Source: Stutzerimonas stutzeri (GTDB lineage Bacteria; Pseudomonadota; Gammaproteobacteria; Pseudomonadales; Pseudomonadaceae). From it: DNA of 64,000 nucleotides. Position numbers and translations under genes: made by a program. Under the pieces are notes generated by a model. That model was not told the DNA's origin and ran no database searches. It saw only the letters and a program-made list of their open reading frames with translations. The stretch lies in contig NZ_POUT01000007.1 of the NCBI RefSeq assembly GCF_002890915.1, forward strand, positions 210,798-274,797. The letters run 5' to 3'. The stretch's first letter is position 1, and every line of letters starts with the position of its first letter. Shown piece after piece: positions 1 to 9,450 of this stretch.

Positions 1-221
1 CGCTCGGCCACACTGGCCGGCCGTTGCAGCTGCCGCCGGGCATCGTCGCGGCCTTCATCCTGCTCAACCTCGGCACCGCGGCACGGGTGTTCGTCTCGGT
101 GGCCTGGCCGGTCGGCGGCCTCTGGCTGGCGGCGGGTTGCTGGGCGCTGGCCTTCGCCCTGTACGCCTGGCGCTACGCGCCGATGCTGGTCGCGCCCCGC
201 GTGGATGGGCATCCGGGCTGA
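1..221 (+). CDS. nnrS: NnrS family protein, C-terminal fragment
   Basis: This is the 3' end of a gene that starts upstream of the window; about 72 residues are visible. NnrS proteins are heme- and copper-containing polytopic membrane proteins linked to nitrosative stress tolerance in denitrifiers. The tail begins with LGHTGRPL, which I recognise as a conserved NnrS motif, followed by two hydrophobic segments and the ending YAPMLVAPRVDGHPG, typical of the family C terminus. Its position at the edge of a nir/nor cluster supports the call. The start and most of the protein cannot be judged from this window. Confidence 0.8.
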   Translation, partial: LGHTGRPLQLPPGIVAAFILLNLGTAARVFVSVAWPVGGLWLAAGCWALAFALYAWRYAPMLVAPRVDGHPG

Positions 222-339
222 GCGGATCGAGCAAACCGGCGGGCGCCCGGCGCGCCCGTCCATTTACGTCCCACTTCAATACCGCTGCCTCATCCGGGGC
301 AGCCTGCGACTCGGCGTGCGTCGAGCATCGGAGATGATG

Positions 340-1083
340 ATGAAAAGCGAGTTTCAGGATCGTCTGGCAGTGGTTACCGGCGCCAGTTCGGGTATCGGTC
401 TGGCGCTATGCGCGGCGCTGCTGCAGCGGGGCGCGCGGGTGCTGGCGATGTCGCGCAGCCTCGGTGGCCTCGAACCCTTGATGGAAACCCACCCCGAGCA
501 GCTGTACTGGCTGGCCGGCGACGTCACCTCGGCCGACGACCTGCGCCAGCTCTGCCGGCGCGCGGCCGAGCTGGGGCCGGTGCACTACGTGGTGCCCAAT
601 GCCGGCATCGCGGAACTGGCCGATGGCCTGGACATGGCGGCGTTCGACCGGCAGTGGCGGGTCAATGGCGCCGGTGCCCTGAATACCTTCGCGGCGCTGC
701 GCAACGAGCTGGCCAAGCCCGCCTCGGTGGTATTCGTCGGCACCTTCCTGATCCGTTCGAGCTTTCCCGGCCTGGCGGCGTACATCGCCAGCAAGGCGGC
801 GCTGGCGGCCCAGGCACGGACCCTGGCGGTCGAGTTCGCGCCGCTGGACGTGCGCATCAACATGGTTTCGCCCGGGCCGACCGCCACCGCCATCTGGGGC
901 ACGCTGGGGCTGAGCGACGATCAGCTCGAAGGCGTTGCCGAAGGCGTCACCCAACGGCTGCTGCCGGGGCACTTCCTCGAGTCCGCGGCGGTCGCCAACG
1001 TCATCCTGTTCCAGCTGTCGCAAGGCGCTCGCGGCGTCTACGGCCAGGACTGGGTGGTGGACAACGGCTATACCGTGAGCTGA
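340..1083 (+). CDS. short-chain dehydrogenase/reductase (SDR) of denitrification cluster
   Basis: A classical SDR of 247 residues. The Rossmann cofactor motif TGASSGIG lies near residue 14, the NAG motif (NAGIAE) near residue 88, and the catalytic Tyr-x-x-x-Lys is present as YIASK. Three ATGs occur in a row (334, 337, 340); I chose 340 because GGAG at 330-333 is then correctly spaced. The substrate is unknown. An SDR of the same length (called orf247) is known beside the nir genes of P. stutzeri, so this position looks conserved. It lies between nnrS and a chemoreceptor gene on the same strand, 14 bases upstream of the latter, so co-transcription is likely. Confidence 0.85.
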   Translation: MKSEFQDRLAVVTGASSGIGLALCAALLQRGARVLAMSRSLGGLEPLMETHPEQLYWLAGDVTSADDLRQLCRRAAELGPVHYVVPNAGIAELADGLDMAAFDRQWRVNGAGALNTFAALRNELAKPASVVFVGTFLIRSSFPGLAAYIASKAALAAQARTLAVEFAPLDVRINMVSPGPTATAIWGTLGLSDDQLEGVAEGVTQRLLPGHFLESAAVANVILFQLSQGARGVYGQDWVVDNGYTVS

Positions 1084-1097
1084 AGCGGGGGTGAGGC

Positions 1098-2210
1098 ATG
1101 TGGTTCCAATGGAAAAGCACGGCGCGCCGGCTGCAGCGCGAGCAGGCTGAACTGCAGGCCGCCAACGCCGCGCAGGCGGCACGCGTCGCGGCGCTGGAGC
1201 AGGCGTTGGCCACGGCCGAGGAGGCCAACCGGCGCAGCCAGCGACAGCTCGACTACTACCGCGGGGTGTCCGGCAACCTGATCCGCTTCAGCACTTCGGT
1301 GACGCATCTGGGCGATTCGTTCGAATACCTCACCGGGCAGTTGGGCGAGAACCGCGCGCGGGCCGAGCAGGTGGCGGTCGCAGCGCTGAGCAACCAGAAG
1401 CACTTCGGCGAGCTGCAGGACAAGGCCGCGGAAATGGAGAGCGGCCTGGCGCAGGCCTCGCTCAAGGTCGATACCCTGGCCGCACGGTCCAAGGAGATCA
1501 ACGGCATCGTCGACCTCATCAGCGGCATTGCCAGCCAGACCAACCTCCTGGCGCTGAATGCGGCGATCGAGGCGGCGCGCGCCGGCGAGGCCGGGCGCGG
1601 CTTCGCGGTGGTCGCCGGGGAAATCCGCAGCCTGGCGGAAAAGACCGCCCTGGCCACCGACGACATCGTGCGCAAGATTGGCGAGGTGCAGGACGAGATC
1701 CAGCACGTGCACGCCTACATCCAGCTGCAGGGCACTCATGCCCAGGGTTTCAGCCGCACCACCGAGGCGGCGGTGGATGCCATGCGCAACCTGCACCGGC
1801 TGGCCGGCAGCATGCGCAGCGGCATCGAGCGTTCGTCCCTGCGGGCTGGTGTCGAGCTGGCCAACCTCGACGAGTTGTCGCTGAAATTCGTGGTCTACAA
1901 TCACCTGCTGGGCAACGACCGACAGGCCGTCGTGCAATTGCCTGGCGAGCGCGAATGCCGGTTCGGGCGCTGGTACTACGGCGAAGGCAATCGCGAGGTT
2001 CAGGGGCTGGATCATTTCCGCGAGATCGAGCGGCCGCACACCGCGGTGCACGAGCAGGGCCAGGCGGCGCTGAAGGCATTCAGCGCGGACGCCCTGGAGG
2101 TGGCGCTCGGGCATCTCGGGCGGATGGAGGAGGCCAACCTGGAGGTGATGCGCATCGTCACCGCGGTGATCGAGCAATACGAGCGGGCCGCTAGCGCGGC
2201 GGCAGCGTAG
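1098..2210 (+). CDS. soluble methyl-accepting chemotaxis protein with C-terminal CZB domain
   Basis: A 370-residue chemoreceptor with no membrane segment, so it is probably cytoplasmic. The N-terminal 50 residues form a predicted coiled coil. The signalling hairpin tip around residues 140-175 contains [19 protein letters not shown], the canonical MCP motif. A CZB (chemoreceptor zinc-binding) domain follows from about residue 263, with His in [10 protein letters not shown], Cys in [12 protein letters not shown] and His in PHTAVHEQG as the expected Zn ligands. CZB domains in related proteins sense zinc or hypochlorous acid. A strong RBS (gggtgagg) precedes the start. Its place next to nnrS and the SDR suggests taxis or signalling related to nitrogen oxides, but that is inference. 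Confidence 0.9.
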   Translation: MWFQWKSTARRLQREQAELQAANAAQAARVAALEQALATAEEANRRSQRQLDYYRGVSGNLIRFSTSVTHLGDSFEYLTGQLGENRARAEQVAVAALSNQKHFGELQDKAAEMESGLAQASLKVDTLAARSKEINGIVDLISGIASQTNLLALNAAIEAARAGEAGRGFAVVAGEIRSLAEKTALATDDIVRKIGEVQDEIQHVHAYIQLQGTHAQGFSRTTEAAVDAMRNLHRLAGSMRSGIERSSLRAGVELANLDELSLKFVVYNHLLGNDRQAVVQLPGERECRFGRWYYGEGNREVQGLDHFREIERPHTAVHEQGQAALKAFSADALEVALGHLGRMEEANLEVMRIVTAVIEQYERAASAAAA

Positions 2211-2289
2211 GGCGAGAATTGCAACCCGCCGATTCGGAATCGCCCTGGGTGCCGTCCGCGCTCAGGCTATAACGTGAAGCTCGAAAAGC

Positions 2290-2364
2290 ATCGCCCCGAG
2301 GGCGGGCCTCCCACAAAAGCAGCCAGCGCAGCCCGAACCTGTGGGGGCGCGCCCTCGCGGCGAT
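2290..2364. repeat. REP-like imperfect inverted repeat
   Basis: Left arm 2290-2315 and right arm 2340-2364 are near-perfect reverse complements (ATCGCC-C/G-CGAGGGCG pattern) around a 24-base spacer. This is the look of Pseudomonas REP-type elements. It sits in the 400-base gap between the chemoreceptor and the HPP gene. The rest of the gap (2365-2613) is AT-richer and holds no gene I can support; it probably contains the promoter of the HPP gene. Confidence 0.7.
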
Positions 2365-2613
2365 TGCAGGCCGAAAGCTGCCTATAAACTCGTTTGAAAT
2401 CACTTTATTTGCTGTATGTCAGCAAAACTATTCGTTAGAGATTATCCAAGACCCCGCCGACAATGCTCGGACGTCCTGTCGTGTGGCAATCTGCCGCAAC
2501 GGTGCATGCGAATCACGCGGGGCGTCTGTTTATGTAATGCTCCTCTGGTCCAGGGATGGACGTTTGCGGGGGGCGCATTGCTCGCCTTCCGCTGCACCGA
2601 TCAAGCAGGACAC

Positions 2614-3750
2614 ATGCACGACAACCTCATCGACTGGTTCCGCTCCTTCGTTCCCGCTCCGCTCAACGCCCCACCGAAAGAATGGATACGCGCCGCCATC
2701 GGCATCGCCATCGTCATGCTGCTGACGCTCTGCAGTGGCTTCGGGCTGTTCGGCGTGAGCCTGACGCTGCAGCTCATCGCCCCGGCCGGCGCCTCGGCGG
2801 TGCTGGTGTTCGCCGCTTCGTCGAGCCCGTTCGCGCAACCCTGGTCGGTACTCGGCGGCAATCTGGTCGCCACCCTGATCGGCATCAGCCTGGGCCTCGG
2901 CGGCCTGCCGCCGATGGTCGCGACGGCACTGTGCGTCTGCCTGGTGCTGGTCTGTCTGTTCGGTCTGCGCTGCCTGCATCCGCCGGGCGTGGCGCTGGCG
3001 CTGGTGGCGGTGGTGGGCAGCCCGGAGATCCATCGGCTGGGCTACGGCTTGCTCTACCCGGTGGCGTTCAACTCGTTGCTGCTGCTGGCCGTGGCCTTGC
3101 TCTACAACAACCTGACCCGCCATGCCTACCCGAAACCGCGGTTGCCGCGGGAGAACCTGCACCACACCCGCGACCCCCTGCCGGGCGAGCGTATGAGTTT
3201 CAGCCCCGACGACCTCGACCGTGCGCTGCGCGATTTCGGCGAGTATGTCGACGTGACCCGGGACGACCTGGAGCGGCTGCTCAAGCAGACCGAGAAGCAT
3301 GCGCTGCGCCGCAGCATGGGCGAGATCACCGCGGCGGACATCATGTCCCGCGATCTGCACTGGCACACGCCGGACACCTTCATCGGCGAGGCCTGGCAGA
3401 CGCTGCAGCGTCACCGCCTGCGCTGCCTGCCGGTGGTGGGCAAGGGCCGCGAGCTGGTCGGTATCGTCACCCTGGTGGACCTGCTCAAGCATTTCCATCC
3501 GCGCCCGGGGCGGCTGAGCTTCGGCCAGCTGCGCTTCCTGCGTGGCACCAAGCTGCGCGCCATCATGAGTGCGCCGGTGATTTCGGTGACGGCCGACACG
3601 CACATGGTCGAGCTGGTCTACCTGCTCTCCGACCGCGGTCTGCACTGCCTGCCGGTGGTCGACCAGCAGGGGCTGCTGGTGGGCATGATCACCCAGACCG
3701 ATCTGATCGCCGCGCTGTATCGCAACTGGCTCAAGCACCTGCCGGACTGA
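2614..3750 (+). CDS. HPP family membrane protein with two CBS domains
   Basis: A protein of 378 residues. The N-terminal 170 residues hold about four to five hydrophobic helices with the HPP signature (LRCLHPPGVALAL). The C-terminal half has two CBS domains, beginning near residues 240 (ITAADIMSRDLHWHTPD) and 312 (AIMSAPVISVTADTHMVEL). HPP proteins have been linked to nitrite transport in plastids and cyanobacteria, and the neighbourhood fits a nitrogen-oxide role; CBS pairs usually bind adenosyl nucleotides. The reading frame is open from 2416, but ATG at 2614 with GCAGGA upstream starts directly at the conserved region, so I prefer it. Convergent with the lysR gene 12 bases downstream. Confidence 0.85.
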   Translation: MHDNLIDWFRSFVPAPLNAPPKEWIRAAIGIAIVMLLTLCSGFGLFGVSLTLQLIAPAGASAVLVFAASSSPFAQPWSVLGGNLVATLIGISLGLGGLPPMVATALCVCLVLVCLFGLRCLHPPGVALALVAVVGSPEIHRLGYGLLYPVAFNSLLLLAVALLYNNLTRHAYPKPRLPRENLHHTRDPLPGERMSFSPDDLDRALRDFGEYVDVTRDDLERLLKQTEKHALRRSMGEITAADIMSRDLHWHTPDTFIGEAWQTLQRHRLRCLPVVGKGRELVGIVTLVDLLKHFHPRPGRLSFGQLRFLRGTKLRAIMSAPVISVTADTHMVELVYLLSDRGLHCLPVVDQQGLLVGMITQTDLIAALYRNWLKHLPD

Positions 3751-3762
3751 GCCGGGCGCGCG

Positions 3763-4623
3763 TCAGAGCTCGTAGTACCAGCGCGACCAGTCGTATTCGT
3801 CGCGCGCCACTTCGCGCAGCAGCTCCACCGCTGTGAGCAGCGCCGGCGATTCGCTGGCGCGGGCATGCACCAGATAGACCGGATAGCTGAATTCCGGCGC
3901 CTGCTCGACGCGCTTGAGGATGCCTTCGTCCAGATAACGCTGCACCACCCGGGTACGGAAGTAGCCGCGCCCGCCGCATTGCAGCAGGTACTGCAGCGCC
4001 AGCGGGCCGAGGCTGAAGCTGAGGGCGGCCCGGCGATGCTCGGGGAGCGCCTGGTCGTGCTGCTTGCGGAAGGTCGGGCCCCAGTCGACGTAGAGGTAGG
4101 GGGCCGGCTCGCGGCTGTGCACCACCTGGATCAGCTTTTCCTCCAGCAGCTGCTCCACCTGCAGGCCGGGCAGGTATTCCGGCTGGTGCACCAGCGCGGC
4201 ATCCAGCACGCCGAGGTCGAGCTTGTGCTGCAGCTCGCTGTCGCTGGCCACCTCGTTGCGCAGGGCATGGCCCGGCAGCTCCTGGCGCAGCCGCTGCACC
4301 CAGGCCAGCATCAACGGATTGCACAGGCTCACCTCGGAGCCGAGGGTGAGCAGTTCGCCATAGCCGCGTGGCAGCGGCAGGTCGCGCCGCGCCGCTTCCC
4401 AGGTCTGTACCAGCTGGTGGGCATAGGCGACGAAGCGCTCGCCGTCGGCCGTCAGCCGGGCGCCGGCGCGGTTGCGCACGAACAGCCGGCAGCCGAGCTG
4501 GTTCTCCAGGTTCTGCACCCGTGCGGTGACGGCGGTCTGGGTGACGTGCAGGCGCTCGGCGGTGGCGATGAAGCTGCCGCTGCGGATGATCTCGAGAAAG
4601 GTGCGGGCGAGATCGATGTCCAT
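3763..4623 (-). CDS. LysR family transcriptional regulator
   Basis: A 286-residue LysR-type regulator. Residues 1-60 form the winged helix-turn-helix (DLARTFLEIIRSGSFIATAE, then TQTAVTARVQNLENQLGCRLF), and the rest is a substrate-binding-like effector domain. The frame is open much further upstream, but ATG at 4623 has GAAGG in the right place and matches the family start exactly. It lies between the HPP gene (convergent) and nirN (same strand, 110 bases upstream). The target is unknown; nothing here shows direct control of the nir genes. Confidence 0.9.
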   Translation of the reverse strand: MDIDLARTFLEIIRSGSFIATAERLHVTQTAVTARVQNLENQLGCRLFVRNRAGARLTADGERFVAYAHQLVQTWEAARRDLPLPRGYGELLTLGSEVSLCNPLMLAWVQRLRQELPGHALRNEVASDSELQHKLDLGVLDAALVHQPEYLPGLQVEQLLEEKLIQVVHSREPAPYLYVDWGPTFRKQHDQALPEHRRAALSFSLGPLALQYLLQCGGRGYFRTRVVQRYLDEGILKRVEQAPEFSYPVYLVHARASESPALLTAVELLREVARDEYDWSRWYYEL

Positions 4624-4733
4624 GGGCGGGCCTTCAGTGCAATGAAAATGATTTGACCGGCAATTGTATGACGGTTGCGCTGCGCCTGGCTGCAGTGCTC
4701 GGCAACCAGGCGTGCGACGAAAGGGCAACAGCC

Positions 4734-6257
4734 CTAGTGCGAAGTGCCTTCGGCGAACTCGATCTTGTTGCCGACGTTGTACTTGCCGGACGGCTTGTTC
4801 ATCGGGATGCGCTTGATCTCCTCCAGGGTGTTGGCGTCGTAGACGATCAGCGCGCCCTCGGTGTCCCAGACGCTGAGCAGGGCATAGCGGCCGTCGTTGG
4901 TGAACTCGACGTGGGCGGCGTTCTTGCCGGGCATCGGCCGCAAGGTGTGGGCGACTTCCAGGGTCTGTTTGTCGATCAGGTGCACGGCGTCGTTGTTCGG
5001 CCCGAAGAACACGTCGGTCCAGGCGTAGGGCGAGTTCTGCTGGCTGCGCATGAAGAACCCCGGGCCTTCGGTGGGAATCTCCTTGATCAGTTTCCAGGTT
5101 TCCAGGTCGAGCACCGAGATCAGCCCCTGGCTGACGTTCGGCGTGGCGAACACCCACTTGCCGCCGCGCTTCCAGTAGATGCCCGAGCCCAGGTGCGGCA
5201 TGCCCGGCAGCGGGATGTCGGTGACCGCCTGGCCGCTGTCGAGGTCGATCACCTGGCCGCCGTGGGCCTGGCGCGAGGTGGCCAGCAGGTGGCTGTAGTC
5301 GGGGGTGAAGGAGAAGTCGTCGAGGAAGTCGCGCGCCTTGATCCGCCGTGGCTCGAAGGTCGGCTCGCCGGCATAGGACAGTTCCCAGGCCTCTTTCACG
5401 TCCTTCAGCGCGACCACGAAACTGTCACGCGGCGGCGCGGTGTACACGGCGCTGACCCGCGACGGCGTACCGTCCTCGCCCACGGCGGGGATGTGCTTGA
5501 CCAGCGACAGGTCGCGGGCATCGAGCAGCACCAGGTTGCCCGGCAGGTAGTTGCCCACCAGCACCCAGCGCCCGTCGTTGCTCACCGCCAGGTTGCGGGT
5601 GTTCAGCCCGGCACGCACTTCGGCGACCTTGGTCAGGTTGTGCAGGTCGTACTGGCTGATCCAGCCGTCACGCGAGGCGAAATAGACGAAGCGCCCGTCC
5701 GGCGAGAACTTCGGTCCGCCATGCAGGGCGAAGTGCGACTGGAAGCGGGTCAGCGGCTCGAAGCGGTCGCCGTCGAGGATGGTCACATGATGATCGCCGG
5801 CTTCCACCACGACGAACAGGTTCAGCGGATCGGCGCCGTGCTGCGGCGTCGTCGGCAGCTTGGCCAGGTCGGCGAGCAGGCGGTGGCTGGCGCGGATGTC
5901 CGCGTCGCTCCAGCTCGGCGGAGTGGCGGGTGGCTGGTAGAGGTAGTTCACCAGGCTGGCGATCTGCGCCTCGTCCAGCACGTCGGCGTAGGCGGCCATC
6001 TGGCTGGCCGGGCGGCCTTCGCGGATCACCTTGTGGGCCTCGGCGGGCTTGATCCGGCTGAGGCTCTCCGGCAGCAGCGCCGGGCCGGCACCGCCGAGAC
6101 GGTTGGCGCCGTGGCAGCTTTGGCAGTGCTGTTCATACAGCGCCTGGGCATTCGCCGGGAGGTCGGCCGCGGCGGCCTGGGGGATGGCCAGGTCGAGGGC
6201 GACGAAGGTGGCAGCCGGCAGCGCGGCGGCCAGCAGCAGGGCAGACATCAGTTGCAT
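4734..6257 (-). CDS. nirN: NirN, c/d1 heme protein (dihydro-heme d1 dehydrogenase)
   Basis: A 507-residue periplasmic protein with a signal peptide (cleavage near AAA-ADLP, residue 31), a cytochrome c domain with CQSCH at residues 45-49, then an eight-bladed d1-type propeller resembling NirS. In P. aeruginosa NirN performs the last oxidation of dihydro-heme d1 and hands the cofactor to NirS. The paralogy with nirS in this window is clear, but NirN is shorter at the N terminus. It overlaps the end of nirE by 10 bases, so nirJ-nirE-nirN form one operon read away from nirQ. Confidence 0.95.
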   Translation of the reverse strand: MQLMSALLLAAALPAATFVALDLAIPQAAAADLPANAQALYEQHCQSCHGANRLGGAGPALLPESLSRIKPAEAHKVIREGRPASQMAAYADVLDEAQIASLVNYLYQPPATPPSWSDADIRASHRLLADLAKLPTTPQHGADPLNLFVVVEAGDHHVTILDGDRFEPLTRFQSHFALHGGPKFSPDGRFVYFASRDGWISQYDLHNLTKVAEVRAGLNTRNLAVSNDGRWVLVGNYLPGNLVLLDARDLSLVKHIPAVGEDGTPSRVSAVYTAPPRDSFVVALKDVKEAWELSYAGEPTFEPRRIKARDFLDDFSFTPDYSHLLATSRQAHGGQVIDLDSGQAVTDIPLPGMPHLGSGIYWKRGGKWVFATPNVSQGLISVLDLETWKLIKEIPTEGPGFFMRSQQNSPYAWTDVFFGPNNDAVHLIDKQTLEVAHTLRPMPGKNAAHVEFTNDGRYALLSVWDTEGALIVYDANTLEEIKRIPMNKPSGKYNVGNKIEFAEGTSH

Positions 6258-7084
6258 AGGGCCTCCGCTACCGGCAGCGGGTCGCCGTGCAGACGCGCCG
6301 GATGCTCGACCTGGCGCTCGGCGAACAGCCCGACCACCCGACCGATCACGGTCAGGGTCGGCGGGGTGAGCTGCTGCTCGTCGGCCATGCTCGGCAGTTG
6401 CCGCAGCGTGCAGCGCACCACCTGCTGGTTCGGGCGGGTGCCGTTGCCGATCAGGGCCGCCGGCGTGTCCACCGGCAGGCCGGCGGCGATCAGGTTGCGC
6501 GAAATTTCACCGAGGCTGGCCAGGCCCATGTAGAACACCAGGGTCTGGCCGCCCTGGGCCAGCGCTTCCCAGGGCAGGTGCAGTTCGCCGTTGGCCTGCA
6601 GGTGGCCGGTGATGAACTGGCAGGAGTGGGCCAGGTCGCGGTGGGTCAGCGGGATGCCGGCGTAGGCGCTGCAGCCGGCGGCGGCGGTGATGCCGGGCAC
6701 CACCTGGCAGCCGATGCCGCGCTGCAGGAGGAATTCGAGCTCCTCGGCGCCGCGGCCGAAGATGAACGGGTCGCCGCCCTTGAGGCGCACCACGCGCTTG
6801 TCCTGCCGGGCCAGGGTGGCCAGCAGCTGGTTGATCTCCGGTTGCGGCAGGCTGTGGTAGCCACTGGTCTTGCCGACGTAGTGGCGGCTGCAGCTCGCCG
6901 GCAGCAGGGCCATCAGGTCGTCGCTGACCAGGCGGTCGTAGACCACGGCGTCGGCCTGTTGCAGTAGACTCCAGGCGCGCAGGGTGAGCAGGCCGGGGTC
7001 TCCCGGGCCGGCGCCGACCAGAGCGACTTCGCCGGGGGCGAACGTGGCGCTCAGCGAAGCGGGAAGTGTGAGTGGCTGGTCCAT
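6248..7084 (-). CDS. nirE: uroporphyrinogen-III C-methyltransferase NirE
   Basis: A 278-residue SAM-dependent methyltransferase that converts uroporphyrinogen III to precorrin-2, the first dedicated step of heme d1 synthesis. The SUMT signature GAGPGDP is at residues 24-30, followed by [15 protein letters not shown] and the PGITAAAG motif. I chose ATG 7084 because AGGAG stands six bases upstream; the open frame extends seven codons further. There is no fused CysG oxidase/ferrochelatase domain, as expected for the NirE type. Second gene of the nirJEN operon. Confidence 0.95.
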   Translation of the reverse strand: MDQPLTLPASLSATFAPGEVALVGAGPGDPGLLTLRAWSLLQQADAVVYDRLVSDDLMALLPASCSRHYVGKTSGYHSLPQPEINQLLATLARQDKRVVRLKGGDPFIFGRGAEELEFLLQRGIGCQVVPGITAAAGCSAYAGIPLTHRDLAHSCQFITGHLQANGELHLPWEALAQGGQTLVFYMGLASLGEISRNLIAAGLPVDTPAALIGNGTRPNQQVVRCTLRQLPSMADEQQLTPPTLTVIGRVVGLFAERQVEHPARLHGDPLPVAEALCN

Positions 7085-7153
7085 GCGGTGCTCCTGAATT
7101 CTCATCGGGCTTACGGAGTGCTTGCTGCGGCACGTGGCGGCCGCTTTGATCGA

Positions 7154-8335
7154 TCAGATGGCGATGCTGGGGATGCGCACGGGCGTCGGCAGGCCGATCT
7201 CCTCGTCGGAGAGGTAGCAGCCGGGGTCTTCGCCCCAGAGATTGCCTTCGGCCCAGGCGCGGGTGCGGGTGTTGCCGTTGCAGATCGGCAGCCAGCGGCA
7301 TTCGGCGCAGCGTCCGCCGACGGCGCGCGGGTGCTGGCGCAGTTGCTCGAGCAGCGGTGCGGGAGCCTCCAGCCAGATGTCGCGGAAGCGCTGGCGGCGC
7401 ACGTTGCCGACGGTGTGCTGCCACCAGTAGGTGTCCGGATGCACGTCGCCGATGTTGTCGATGTTGGCGATGCCGCTGCCCGAGGCGTTGCCGCCCCAGG
7501 CGCGCAGCAGCTGCTCCAGGCGCTCGCGGTGTTCGGGCAGGCGCTCCTCGACCCACTGCAGCAGGAGGATGGCGTCGGCGTCGTTGTTGCCGCTGACGAA
7601 ATCGGTCTCGCGGCCGTGCTGCACGTCGTCCCAGGCCTGCTCGAACAGCTGGCGCATGGCGTCGCGGGTCATCTGGTGGTGGGCGTCGGCCTTGCGGCTG
7701 CGCTTGCCGCGGCCGCTGTAGTTGAGGTGCGAGAGGTAGAACTTCTGCACGTCGTGCTCGCGCATCAGCGCCAGAATGGCCGGCAGCTGCGGGTAGTTGT
7801 TCTGCGTCAGGGTGGTGCGCAGGCCGACGCGGATGTCGTGCTGGCGGCACAGGTCGATGGCGTGCATGGAGGCGGCGAAGCTGCCCTTGAGCTGGCGCCA
7901 TTCGTCGTGCACCGCTTCCAGCCCGTCGATGCTGATGCCGACGTAGTCGAAGCGTGCCGCGGCGATGCGTGCGATGTTGCCTTCGTCGATCAGCGTGCCG
8001 TTGGTCGACAGGGCGACGAAGAAGCCCTTGTCGCGGGCGTAGTCGGCGAGCTGGAAGATGTCGTCGCGCAGCAGCGGTTCGCCGCCGGAGAGGATCAGCA
8101 CGCGTACGCCGGCCTCCTGCAGTTCGTCGATCACCTTCAGCGCTTCGGCGGTATCCAGCTCGTCGCGGAACTCGCTGTCGGCGGAGGTGGCATAGCAGTG
8201 CTTGCAGGTCAGGTTGCAGCGCCGCAGCAGGTTCCAGATCACCACCGGTGGTCGGGTGCCGCTGGCGCTGCGGGCACCGAGTACGGGCAGGGTCGGCCGG
8301 GCCAGGGCGCGCAGGTAATGGCTGATTCTCAACAT
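7154..8335 (-). CDS. nirJ: heme d1 biosynthesis radical SAM protein NirJ
   Basis: A 393-residue radical SAM protein. The CxxxCxxC cluster motif is C40, C44 and C47 (CNLTCKHC), followed by the GGEPL SAM-binding motif. The C terminus has a SPASM-like cysteine set (CAECRWLPICNGNTR and a later CYL) for an auxiliary Fe-S cluster. NirJ removes the two propionate side chains of 12,18-didecarboxysiroheme to form the oxo groups of heme d1. GAGGAG precedes ATG 8335. It leads the nirJEN operon and has a likely FNR-type box about 87 bases upstream. Confidence 0.95.
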   Translation of the reverse strand: MLRISHYLRALARPTLPVLGARSASGTRPPVVIWNLLRRCNLTCKHCYATSADSEFRDELDTAEALKVIDELQEAGVRVLILSGGEPLLRDDIFQLADYARDKGFFVALSTNGTLIDEGNIARIAAARFDYVGISIDGLEAVHDEWRQLKGSFAASMHAIDLCRQHDIRVGLRTTLTQNNYPQLPAILALMREHDVQKFYLSHLNYSGRGKRSRKADAHHQMTRDAMRQLFEQAWDDVQHGRETDFVSGNNDADAILLLQWVEERLPEHRERLEQLLRAWGGNASGSGIANIDNIGDVHPDTYWWQHTVGNVRRQRFRDIWLEAPAPLLEQLRQHPRAVGGRCAECRWLPICNGNTRTRAWAEGNLWGEDPGCYLSDEEIGLPTPVRIPSIAI

Positions 8336-8421
8336 GAGCGTCTCTCCTCATGACGCGCCAAAAACGGGGCGTGACGCGTGATTCGATGGCTGCAGAATCT
8401 CCGACGGCGCGCTCGCCATCC

Positions 8422-8435
8422 TTGATCGGAAACAA
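8422..8435 (-). promoter_or_regulatory. probable FNR/DNR box upstream of nirJEN
   Basis: On the minus strand this reads TTGTT-TCCG-ATCAA, one mismatch from TTGAT-N4-ATCAA. It lies 87 bases upstream of the nirJ start, a distance like that of the better boxes in this window. Activation of nirJEN by DNR/ANR is inferred. Confidence 0.6.
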
Positions 8436-8498
8436 CAAATGGGTGCGTAGGCGCTGGACCGCGGTGGGCGATCTTGGCCATGCGGTCCGGCATGGCCT

Positions 8499-8575
8499 GC
8501 GTAGGGTGGATCACGCCTCACCGATCCACCTTGCGCTTGATCGCCGTTGGTGGACTGAAGCCCACCCTATGGGCT
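8499..8575. repeat. palindromic repeat, GTAGGGTGGATCA / CCCACCCTA type
   Basis: The sequence begins GTAGGGTGGATCACGC, contains an internal GATCCACC, and ends AGCCCACCCTATG, so it can fold on itself. It is the same family as the 98-base tandem units at 20281-20645. It sits between nirJ and norF, both on the minus strand, downstream of norF, and could help end norF transcription. Confidence 0.65.
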
Positions 8576-8586
8576 GCGTTGTGACG

Positions 8587-8835
8587 CTAGCGCAGCGCCA
8601 GCAGCACGCCGGCGGCCATCGCCAGCGGCCAGCCGAGCAGCAGCAGGCGCCACAGTCGCGGCGCGTGGCGCAATTCCATGAAGCCCTCGGTGATCAGCCA
8701 GGCCTTGCCCAGCGCGGCGAGCAGTACGGCGCCGGCCAGCAGCAGGGTCGAGCCGGCGCTGCCCAGCAGCACGGTGGAGATCGACAGTATGGCCAGCCCC
8801 AACCAGCAGGCGACCAGGGTCTTGGTAGCGGACAT
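8587..8835 (-). CDS. norF: NorF-like small membrane protein (cytochrome c oxidase subunit IV type)
   Basis: An 82-residue protein with three predicted membrane helices and almost no soluble part. Its size, topology and place directly after norE match NorF, the subunit-IV-like accessory of nitric oxide reductase clusters, which is not part of the purified enzyme but helps full NO reductase activity. ATG 8835 with GAGG upstream is preferred over a TTG six codons earlier. It follows norE by 27 bases and ends the nirQ-norE-norF unit. Confidence 0.8.
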   Translation of the reverse strand: MSATKTLVACWLGLAILSISTVLLGSAGSTLLLAGAVLLAALGKAWLITEGFMELRHAPRLWRLLLLGWPLAMAAGVLLALR

Positions 8836-8862
8836 CACTTGCCTCGTCGTCAACGGCCCTGA

Positions 8863-9450
8863 TCAGTTCAGTACGTAGACCAGGGGGAACAGCAGCACCC
8901 AGACCAGATCGACCATGTGCCAGTAGAGCACCCCGGATTCCAGCCCGCTGTGCTCCTCCGGCCGGTAGGCGCGGCGGCGGCAGCGCTCGGCCAGCCAGGC
9001 GAGGATCACCATGCCCAGCAGCACGTGGAGGAAATGGAAGCCGGTGAGGATCCAGTACAGGGTGAAGAAGGTGTTGTGCTCGATATCCAGCCCGAGCCCG
9101 GCCAGGTGCCCGTACTCATTGAGCTTGAGCACCACGTAGATGCAGGCCGACGCCAGCGCGACGAGCAGCAGCAACGCCGCGCGCCCCTGCTTGGCCTTGC
9201 GCACCTGCTCCACCGCCAGCGCGGCGAGCAAGCCGGAGGTCAGCAGGCTGAGGGTCAGCGCCAGGCCGATGGAACTGTCCAGCGCCGCACGGCTCTCGCC
9301 GAACAGCTGCGGATGGAACATCTGCGTGAATGCGAAGGCCAGGATCAGGATGGCGAACACGCTCAACTCGGCGAGGATGAAGAACCACATCGCCAGGTCG
9401 CCCGGCAAGCGCCGGCCGGGGGCGGCGAGTATTTCAGCCGAAGTGGACAT
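8863..9450 (-). CDS. norE: NorE, cytochrome c oxidase subunit III-like protein
   Basis: A 195-residue protein with five predicted membrane helices and heme-copper oxidase subunit III features (LPGDLAMWFFILAELSVF near the start, GFHFLHVLLGM and YWHMVDLVWVLLFPLVYV near the end). NorE is an accessory membrane protein of NO reductase clusters that raises NO reductase activity. Its start overlaps the end of nirQ by 17 bases, which indicates translational coupling. Confidence 0.9.
   Translation of the reverse strand: MSTSAEILAAPGRRLPGDLAMWFFILAELSVFAILILAFAFTQMFHPQLFGESRAALDSSIGLALTLSLLTSGLLAALAVEQVRKAKQGRAALLLLVALASACIYVVLKLNEYGHLAGLGLDIEHNTFFTLYWILTGFHFLHVLLGMVILAWLAERCRRRAYRPEEHSGLESGVLYWHMVDLVWVLLFPLVYVLN

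Noticed and set aside
2416..2613. An N-terminal extension of the HPP protein from 2416
   Set aside because: The extra 66 residues are Cys- and Arg-rich with no family similarity, while ATG 2614 has an RBS and starts at the conserved region.
4653..6533. A 626-codon open frame on the plus strand across nirN and part of nirE
   Set aside because: It is antisense to well-recognised genes, its protein is rich in Val-Gly-Arg-Gln-His without any motif, and it exists because high-GC codon use leaves the opposite strand open.
6507..8438. A 643-codon minus-strand frame across nirJ and nirE in another frame
   Set aside because: Protein is almost only Arg, Pro, Ala and Gly; nirJ and nirE explain the same DNA.
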